A stretch of 10,741 nt of DNA from assembly GCA_030836605.1 (NCBI GenBank), contig JAUPMC010000072.1, positions 1-10,741 of the forward strand. The letters are read 5' to 3'. Positions 6,933 to 10,741 of this stretch are shown here, piece after piece. The notes under the pieces are model-generated. The model was given only the letters and a program-made list of their open reading frames with translations. It was not told the DNA's origin and did not search any database. Source of the stretch: Thermoplasmatota archaeon (GTDB lineage: Archaea; Thermoplasmatota; Thermoplasmata; UBA10834). The position numbers and the translations under genes were made by a program. How positions within the stretch are numbered: position 1 is the stretch's first letter; each line of letters begins with the position of its first letter.

Positions 6933-6999
6933 ATGTTCCAGCGCCCCCGGGGCCTCTACGCGTCGCTGAAGCCAGCACGGGATGGCACCGGCTGGGCAA

Positions 7000-7012
7000 A
7001 CAATAAAGAGTA
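7000..7012 (+). promoter_or_regulatory. Possible promoter of the tRNA-Cys gene
   Basis: ACAATAAAGAGTA is the only AT-rich segment directly upstream of the tRNA, centred about 31 nt before its first base. The position suits a TATA box with a very short 5' leader. The match is modest. Confidence 0.4.
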
Positions 7013-7036
7013 AGAGGCGCATAATCGCCTGGCCGT

Positions 7037-7110
7037 GCCGGGGTGACAGAGCGGCCATGTGGCGGACTGCAGATCCGCAAACAGGAGTTCAAATCTCCTC
7101 CCCGGCCCCA
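7037..7110 (+). tRNA. tRNA-Cys (anticodon GCA), CCA encoded
   Basis: The cloverleaf folds fully by hand. The acceptor stem is GCCGGGG (7037-7043) with CCCCGGC (7100-7106). The D stem is ACA/TGT (7046-7048 with 7058-7060) with a G13-A22 mismatch, and GG is present in the D loop. The anticodon stem is GCGGA/TCCGC around the loop CTGCAGA, with GCA at 7069-7071. The variable loop is AAAC, and the T arm is AGGAG/CTCCT around TTCAAAT. The purine mismatch at 13-22 is also seen in known tRNA-Cys. CCA is encoded at 7108-7110. The discriminator base is C (7107), whereas tRNA-Cys normally has U73, the main identity element for cysteinyl-tRNA synthesis; see findings. No intron is visible. Confidence 0.93.
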
Positions 7111-7136
7111 ATCCTGTTATCAGTCATGATTGAAAG

Positions 7137-7144
7137 GTTTAAGA
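7137..7144 (+). promoter_or_regulatory. TATA-like element for the HTH regulator
   Basis: GTTTAAGA, preceded by the purine-rich GAAAG that could act as a BRE, would start transcription near 7166. The resulting leader of about 58 nt contains the palindrome at 7183-7204. This is inferred from motif and spacing. Confidence 0.45.
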
Positions 7145-7182
7145 TGAGTCCCTGCTTTCGGGCTGAGTGAGCGCAGAGAGCG

Positions 7183-7204
7183 ATTCTACCAGATGTGGTA
7201 GCAT
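7183..7204. promoter_or_regulatory. Palindrome in the regulator leader, operator candidate
   Basis: CTACCA (7186-7191) and TGGTAG (7196-7201) are perfect inverted repeats around GATG. The arms extend to nine bases with one mismatch (7183-7191 and 7196-7204). The site lies between the predicted transcript start and the ATG at 7225, where a bound regulator would block elongation, so autoregulation is a reasonable guess. It could also form a short RNA hairpin. Confidence 0.45.
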
Positions 7205-7224
7205 TTGTCAGTCCGGTGTTGAAC

Positions 7225-7596
7225 ATGAAAACCCCGTGTGAGCTAGTGGTCGGGAAGATACTGCCGACGCTTAGGGCGTCTGTGGTCAAGGAACTGTCGA
7301 ACAAGTACCATATGAAGCAGTCCGATATCGCGAAGAGCCTGGGCATCACCCAGGCGTCCGTGAGCCAGTACCTCAGCTCGACCCGGGGCGGGAGCACCAA
7401 GATGCTGGAGGACTTCCCCCAGATCACCAAGTATGCGGACGAGATCGCGAAGAGGATCGTCAGCGGGGAAACCAAGTACCAGTGGTACGGCGTGCTCTGC
7501 AAGGCGTGCAAGGAGATCAGGGAGGACGAGCGCTTCTGCAGGCTCCACAGGGTCTCCGCGAAGCTGAGCGGGTGCGACATCTGCAAGAAGCATTGA
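7225..7596 (+). CDS. HTH transcriptional regulator with C-terminal Cys cluster (COG2522-like)
   Basis: The 123-residue protein begins MKTPCELVVGKILPTLRASV, the usual opening of archaeal COG2522 regulators. For that reason I place the start at the ATG at 7225 and not at the GTG 30 nt upstream, which falls inside the leader palindrome. Residues about 31-51 (KQSDIAKSLGITQASVSQYLS) form a lambda-repressor-like helix-turn-helix. The C-terminal part has C92-X2-C95, C105-X2-H108 and C117-X2-C120, enough ligands for a zinc ribbon or a metal- or redox-sensing site. C5 is conserved in the family as far as I recall. The protein should act in the cytoplasm on DNA. Its targets are unknown. Candidates are its own leader palindrome, and less certainly the secreted-protein genes that follow on the other strand. 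It is convergent with the gene ending at 7692. Confidence 0.87.
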   Translation: MKTPCELVVGKILPTLRASVVKELSNKYHMKQSDIAKSLGITQASVSQYLSSTRGGSTKMLEDFPQITKYADEIAKRIVSGETKYQWYGVLCKACKEIREDERFCRLHRVSAKLSGCDICKKH

Positions 7597-7627
7597 GTCC
7601 GGGTCTTTCGAGAAAATATTGAGGTTT

Positions 7628-7642
7628 AGGGCGGAGCGCCCT
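7628..7642. terminator. Hairpin between convergent genes
   Basis: AGGGCG and CGCCCT pair around GAG, between the stops of the HTH regulator (+) and the first secreted-protein gene (-). T-rich sequence follows on both strands (CCCTTTGTGGTTTCT on +, CAATATTTTCTCG on -). A shared terminator is plausible; archaeal termination depends mainly on the T-rich tracts. Confidence 0.45.
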
Positions 7643-7691
7643 TGGCGCGCCGGCCCTTTGTGGTTTCTACCGCATGGGATATGTGCCTGGC

Positions 7692-8489
7692 TCAGAGCAG
7701 CTCGATCACGATCGAGGTGTACATCAGATCGTGGTCCATGGCAGTCGTATACGCAGATCCGTCCGCCATGTACGCATAGTCCGCGACATCCGAGATCGTC
7801 ACGTCACTGTACTCGCTGACGATGTACGGGAACGCGGCCGGGACCCAGCAGTCCGTCTCGATGCTGAATGTGAGCTTGTAGAAGCCCCTCTCAGTCGTCG
7901 TGTGCTTCGTGTCCCAGTTGAAACCGTACAGCAGGTTGCCCAGCTGGTTTATCTCTGCGGAGTAGGCGTCGGTCGGGCCATCTGCATACAACCCCTCGGT
8001 CACGTTGCCGCTGTACACCTCGTGTATGACGGATGTGCCGAGTGCGTCAGCGACGTGCTCGATGGTGAAGTGCGCCCTTATTGTGTACACCGTAGCTCCG
8101 ATGTCGGGCAGCCTAAGGACCATCTCCGTCCTGACCTGCTGCCCCGCCTTCCACTTGTGAAGGACCAGGTCATCAGACCAGTCTGCGAGGACCGCGGACG
8201 GACCCTTGGTCGCGTACCAGACCTTGTCGTAGGTCTCGTTCACGAACGCGCCGAGCTTGAACAAGGTGCCGTCAAAGTCTACGCCGTACTCGACATCCAC
8301 GAGCAAGCCCGTCCCGATGTCGAGTTCCTGCAGCACGACGATCTCGCTGAAGGTCACGTTCTGGTTGTAGTCATATATCCCTGTGACATCTGGCTTGTCA
8401 TAGCCCTTCGCTTCTGCAGGTGCAGATAGCAAGGCCATCGACAATAGGACCATAGTCACGGCTCCAACACACACACTCTTAGTCTTCAT
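7692..8489 (-). CDS. Secreted protein of unknown function, paralog A
   Basis: This is the first of three related genes and encodes 265 residues. I chose the ATG at 8489 because it begins a clean signal peptide (MKTKSVCVGAVTMVLLSMAL, then cleavage near SAPAEA at 27) and GGGGGAG lies just upstream; the frame runs 13 codons further but into leader sequence. The mature part has no membrane segment and is predicted to be soluble outside the cell. The family core starts at DWSDDLVLH (103-111) and continues with AGQQVRTEMVL, VYTIRAHFTI, GLYADGPTDAYSAEINQLG, LLYGFNWDT (186-194) and GFYKLTFSI (202-210). Alternating hydrophobic and polar residues suggest a beta-sandwich. The C terminus TSIVIELL would be a last strand. 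Several NxT/S sites (for example NVT at 44 and 162, NET at 84) could be glycosylated. I know no named family or function. Confidence 0.82.
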   Translation of the reverse strand: MKTKSVCVGAVTMVLLSMALLSAPAEAKGYDKPDVTGIYDYNQNVTFSEIVVLQELDIGTGLLVDVEYGVDFDGTLFKLGAFVNETYDKVWYATKGPSAVLADWSDDLVLHKWKAGQQVRTEMVLRLPDIGATVYTIRAHFTIEHVADALGTSVIHEVYSGNVTEGLYADGPTDAYSAEINQLGNLLYGFNWDTKHTTTERGFYKLTFSIETDCWVPAAFPYIVSEYSDVTISDVADYAYMADGSAYTTAMDHDLMYTSIVIELL

Positions 8490-8582
8490 TTCTCCCCCTT
8501 TCTCCAGGCCGGAAGAGCCGCTGTGCAATCGGTACTGACTCCGCTCCGGCCGCAGGCCTGCGGTATGTCGGGTGTGAGTAGT

Positions 8583-8644
8583 TTACCGTTTTGGTACGAA
8601 GGTAGAAATGAGGGGCCGGCTCGGAGCCGTACTGACTTTATAAA
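8583..8644 (-). promoter_or_regulatory. Promoter and conserved leader element of paralog A
   Basis: On the minus strand a strong TATA box (TTTATAAA, 8637-8644) is followed at once by GTCAGTACGG (8627-8636), then CCTCAT near the predicted start (8608-8613), then a 27-nt element (8583-8609) that is 21/27 identical, without gaps, to the one before paralog B. Inside the element, 8591-8600 is a palindrome centred on GTAC. The predicted 5' leader is about 120 nt, long for an archaeal mRNA. Confidence 0.65.
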
Positions 8645-8852
8645 CCGACGTGGTGGATGATTGTGTGCATCGACCGTGAGCCTGAGCGGAAAGAGGGCGA
8701 ATGGGTCTGTCCGATGGCATGCGGCGCCTCGGCCCCCTCATCCCCCCTCGAATTTCCGGCAACATCAGATTCGACACTCTCGACTTTAGCGGAACGAACT
8801 CCCGCAGGACCGACGATGATGCCCTAGAGTCGAGACGGAAAAACGATGATAG

Positions 8853-8880
8853 AGGGCTCGGGCGTCTCGCCCAGAGCCCT
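8853..8880 (-). terminator. Terminator hairpin of paralog B
   Basis: AGGGCTCGGGCG (8853-8864) pairs with CGCCCAGAGCCCT (8868-8880) around TCT, with one bulged base. On the minus strand it comes 34 nt after the paralog B stop and is followed after 9 nt by TTTTT (8843-8839). This is a good terminator for monocistronic transcription of B. Confidence 0.6.
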
Positions 8881-8914
8881 GTAAGATGTTTTCGAGACCG
8901 GTATCCGCCTCGTC

Positions 8915-9712
8915 CTACTTCTCGTAGAGGAAGATCTCGATTGTCGTGGACGAGGAGGTGAACCCCGCCTTGAGCAGCGAGTAGTTCTCGTCCCCGCTGT
9001 ACAAGCTAGGGTCTTCCATCCCGGCGATCGTGATTGTGTTGTAGTCAATCGAATCGCCAGTCCCCGGGTACGCTAGTATCGGCGCCGCTGTCAGCGTGAA
9101 CGTGAGCCTGTACTGACCAGCAACCAGGCTTCCCGTGTCCCAGTTGTACCCGTAGAGCAGCATCCCGAGCTGGTTGACCTCGGCGGAATACGCATCCGTC
9201 ACACCGTCCACCCACAGGCCGTCGAATGTGGTGCCGGCCCAGACATCGTCGACCACGACCCCAGTGACGGGGTGCACCATGTCTATGCTGAACGACGCGC
9301 GGATGGTGTAGATGGTGATAGTCGGGTCCAGGATGTCCTTCAGGATGACCTCGGTCCTGATCTTGTCCCCTGCCCTCCACTTGTGGAGGACCAGGTTGTC
9401 CGACCAGTCGGCGGTGACTTCGACGTCCTGAGCGTACATCATGTGCTGCTCAAGCGGCCAGACCGGGTTCGTGTACTCCGCGTCCACCGGGAACAGTGTC
9501 CCGTCCATGTAGATGCCGTTAGAGACGGCCACTCTCTCCCCGTAGTTCACGCTCTGGTTCAGGAAAAACGTGCCCGGGTCGTCGGGTCTGTCCCCGTTGT
9601 GGCCCCCGTTGGTGCCGCCTGCGTTCGCCGACTGCTCCGCGCTGGCGAAGCCCGTGAAGGCTCCGGTCACAAAGACGACCAGCACCACAGCTGTCACTCC
9701 CAATCTCTTCAT
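8915..9712 (-). CDS. Secreted protein of unknown function, paralog B
   Basis: This is the second of the three paralogs and also has 265 residues. It begins MKRLGVTAVVLVVFVTGAFT, a typical signal peptide with likely cleavage after ASA (23-25). The ATG at 9712 has GGGGGAG 8 nt upstream; the ATG at 9718 is equally in frame and would add MQ. The open frame continues to 9922 but would translate through its own TATA box, so I reject that start. After the signal comes a Gly/Asn-rich linker (about 26-47, with GGTNGGHNG) not present in A or C. The core is ADWSDNLVLHKW (101-112), DKIRTEVIL, IYTIRASFSI, GLWVDGVTDAYSAEVNQLG, LLYGYNWDT (185-193) and GQYRLTFTL (199-207). The mature part has no cysteine and no membrane segment. 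It is expected outside the cell. Function is unknown. Confidence 0.82.
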   Translation of the reverse strand: MKRLGVTAVVLVVFVTGAFTGFASAEQSANAGGTNGGHNGDRPDDPGTFFLNQSVNYGERVAVSNGIYMDGTLFPVDAEYTNPVWPLEQHMMYAQDVEVTADWSDNLVLHKWRAGDKIRTEVILKDILDPTITIYTIRASFSIDMVHPVTGVVVDDVWAGTTFDGLWVDGVTDAYSAEVNQLGMLLYGYNWDTGSLVAGQYRLTFTLTAAPILAYPGTGDSIDYNTITIAGMEDPSLYSGDENYSLLKAGFTSSSTTIEIFLYEK

Positions 9713-9818
9713 TTGCATGTCTCCCCCAATTCTCTGTCGACCGCGACAAGGAGGATGCAGCTTGACGGCTGTCTCCCCCGCGTCAGGTCTAGACGACCCG
9801 GAAGCGAACCGGTTGTGA

Positions 9819-9882
9819 TTACAGTTATGGTACAATCTTAGAAATATCACGATGAGGACGGGACCGTACTGACCTATATAAA
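9819..9882 (-). promoter_or_regulatory. Promoter and conserved leader element of paralog B
   Basis: On the minus strand TTTATATA (9875-9882) is followed one base later by GTCAGTACGG (9864-9873), then CCTCAT (9852-9857) near the predicted start, then the 27-nt element (9819-9845) shared with paralog A. The GTAC-centred palindrome is at 9827-9836. The predicted leader is about 140 nt and contains GGGGGAGAC twice (around 9770-9778 and 9719-9727), the second acting as ribosome-binding site. Confidence 0.65.
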
Positions 9883-9895
9883 GAAAAACAGGGTC

Positions 9896-9920
9896 GAGGG
9901 GCGGACATCGTCCGGCCCTC
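9896..9920 (-). terminator. Terminator hairpin of paralog C, abutting B's promoter
   Basis: GAGGGGCGGAC (9896-9906) and GTCCGGCCCTC (9910-9920) form an 11-bp stem with one mismatch around ATC. On the minus strand it is 15 nt after the paralog C stop and is followed by TGTTTTTCTTT, which runs directly into paralog B's TATA box. Short flanking AAACAG/CTGTTT complementarity could lengthen the stem. Confidence 0.65.
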
Positions 9921-9934
9921 ACTGTTTCGGTAGT

Positions 9935-10669
9935 TTACTTCCTGCCGGACTTCTTCTCCAAGAGCGTTATGTCCAGCCAGGACAGCTCTTTGGCGAAGTC
10001 GTAGCCGACGATGCCGTAGATCGTGCCCGCGGACGCGTCCGTGTCGCCGGGCGCGCCCTGCGTCATGTCCACAGGGTAGTAGACGATCGGCAGCCCGCTG
10101 TACGGGTTCACGTCAGGGCAGCTCGCGTCCTTCTCCAGCCAGAAGACCAGCCGGTACGTCCCCGCGTCGACTCCCCTGGTGTCCCAGTTGAACCCGTAGA
10201 GCAGGAGTCCCAGCTCGTTGACCTCCGCGGAGTACGCTTCCGATGGGCCGTCGACCCAGAGGCCGTCTGCGATGCAGCTCTGGTATATCGCCGTCCCGAG
10301 TTTGCCGTCAGCGTTGACCGGCGCGATCAACAGGTGCGCGGTTATGGTGTAGACCGCAGGCCCCATCGTGCCGTCCGCGTTCACGTTGTGCAGGACGACC
10401 TCGGTCCTGACCTTCTGCCCGGCCGGGAACTGGTGGAACACGATGTCGTCGGACCAGTCGACCATGACATTGCTCGCTGGGCCGACGATGGTCGCGGGCT
10501 CTGCCGCGCTCGGAACCACCTCGAAACCGTCGAAACCTATGCCCTGGGCATAGATGACGCTCTCTTCCAGGCTGTACTCAGCGGTCGCCTGCACTGCTGT
10601 CAAGGACAGCATGAACATGGCTACCGCTCCCACTATCAATCTCTTTGCTCGCGTGTAGTCTCCCCCCAT
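9935..10669 (-). CDS. Secreted protein of unknown function, paralog C
   Basis: This third paralog is the shortest, with 244 residues. From the ATG at 10669 it begins MGGDYTRAKRLIVGAVAMFM, with likely cleavage after ATA (28-30). The signal core aligns with A and B from AKRLIVG, where they have MKTK or MKRL, so the ATG overlaps the G-rich stretch that serves as ribosome-binding site in B; a TTG or GTG start further in is possible. The N-terminal variable region is about 30 residues shorter than in A or B. The core is MVDWSDDIVFHQF (69-81), GQKVRTEVVL, VYTITAHLLI, GLWVDGPSEAYSAEVNELG, LLYGFNWDT (156-164) and GTYRLVFWL (170-178). C132 and C184 could pair outside the cell. The C terminus DITLLEKKSGRK ends in the same strand as B but with a basic tail. 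Its promoter is not in the window. Function is unknown. Confidence 0.8.
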   Translation of the reverse strand: MGGDYTRAKRLIVGAVAMFMLSLTAVQATAEYSLEESVIYAQGIGFDGFEVVPSAAEPATIVGPASNVMVDWSDDIVFHQFPAGQKVRTEVVLHNVNADGTMGPAVYTITAHLLIAPVNADGKLGTAIYQSCIADGLWVDGPSEAYSAEVNELGLLLYGFNWDTRGVDAGTYRLVFWLEKDASCPDVNPYSGLPIVYYPVDMTQGAPGDTDASAGTIYGIVGYDFAKELSWLDITLLEKKSGRK

Positions 10670-10741
10670 TGTCCTTTCGATGGTGACACACTCGGGGAAG
10701 TGCCATCGTGCCGCTGCGTCGCTCTCCCCTAAGCGCGCCTA

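Larger units (their letters stand above)
8490..8914. other. 425-bp intergenic region between paralogs A and B
   Basis: Read from high to low coordinates, this region first holds the terminator hairpin of paralog B (8853-8880). About 200 bp follow (8651-8852) in which I recognise nothing except an 8-bp inverted repeat, TCTCGACT at 8778-8785 with AGTCGAGA at 8828-8835. Then come paralog A's TATA box (8637-8644), the conserved leader element (8583-8609) and a perfect 14-bp palindrome, CCGCAGGCCTGCGG (8550-8563). Lastly there is a second copy of GTACTGACT (8532-8540; the first is 8629-8637) and a purine-rich ribosome-binding stretch (8492-8498). Open frames across it overlap these signals and look spurious. 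Confidence 0.6.

Noticed and set aside
6915..6969. Possible box C/D guide RNA (ATGATGA followed by CTGA)
   Set aside because: The C-like box overlaps the homocitrate synthase promoter, and I could not find matching internal C' and D' boxes or a terminal stem.
7186..8597. TGGTA half-site shared by the regulator palindrome and the paralog leader element, as evidence that the HTH protein controls the secreted genes
   Set aside because: Five shared bases are too few, and the symmetry differs: the regulator site is two arms around GATG, while the leader element is centred on GTAC.
8583..8777. 64-codon open frame on -
   Set aside because: It spans the TATA box and conserved leader of paralog A and gives a low-complexity basic product.
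8701..8961. 86-codon open frame on +
   Set aside because: It overlaps the terminator hairpin and the 3' end of paralog B, has an arginine- and proline-rich product, and lacks a convincing promoter.
9110..9118. Extra copy of GTACTGAC inside paralog B
   Set aside because: It lies in coding sequence for the conserved GQYRL segment and has no TATA box beside it, so chance or codon constraint explains it.
9713..9922. N-terminal extension of paralog B giving a 335-residue protein
   Set aside because: The extension would translate through B's TATA box, conserved leader element and ribosome-binding site, and would put the signal peptide in the middle of the protein.

Overview
The window looks like a GC-rich archaeal chromosome segment, most plausibly from an uncultured or methanogen-related member of the Thermoplasmatota. 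The evidence is archaeal TATA boxes about 25 nt upstream of nearly leaderless starts, frequent AGG (Arg) and ATA (Ile) codons, an AksA-like homocitrate synthase, a COG2522-type archaeal regulator and a PyrD/PyrK pair. The lineage is inference; the archaeal assignment is fairly secure.

Layout. 1-636: the 3' end of one gene overlapping a second small gene (GTGA overlap) with an N-terminal membrane segment, both on +. 639-1859 (-): a group II (SufS-type) cysteine desulfurase. A 128-bp divergent promoter region separates it from a + strand run of iscS (1988), iscU (about 3192), pyrD (3627) and pyrK (4534). 5477-5629 (+): a 50-residue four-cysteine protein with its own TATA box and Shine-Dalgarno sequence. 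A strong hairpin follows, then a homocitrate synthase gene on - (5699-6902 including context; stop at 5697). 7037-7110: tRNA-Cys(GCA). 7225-7596 (+): an HTH plus Cys-rich regulator with a palindrome in its leader. 7692-10669 (-): three consecutive paralogous genes for secreted proteins of unknown function.

The left two thirds is mostly housekeeping metabolism with a sulfur theme. Two different cysteine desulfurases supply sulfur, IscU is the scaffold, PyrK carries a [2Fe-2S] cluster that such a system would fill, and a tRNA-Cys gene lies nearby. Together PyrD and PyrK form the NAD-linked dihydroorotate dehydrogenase of pyrimidine synthesis.

The right third is the part most likely to be undescribed. 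The three paralogs each have a Sec-type signal peptide and share a core built around DWSDD/N, RTE, DG-AYSAE-N, LLYG and NWDT motifs. Each seems to be its own transcription unit. The two whose promoters lie in the window share a TATA-adjacent GTCAGTACGG block and a 27-nt leader element that is 21/27 identical between them, which suggests common regulation. No mobile element, CRISPR array or rRNA gene was seen.
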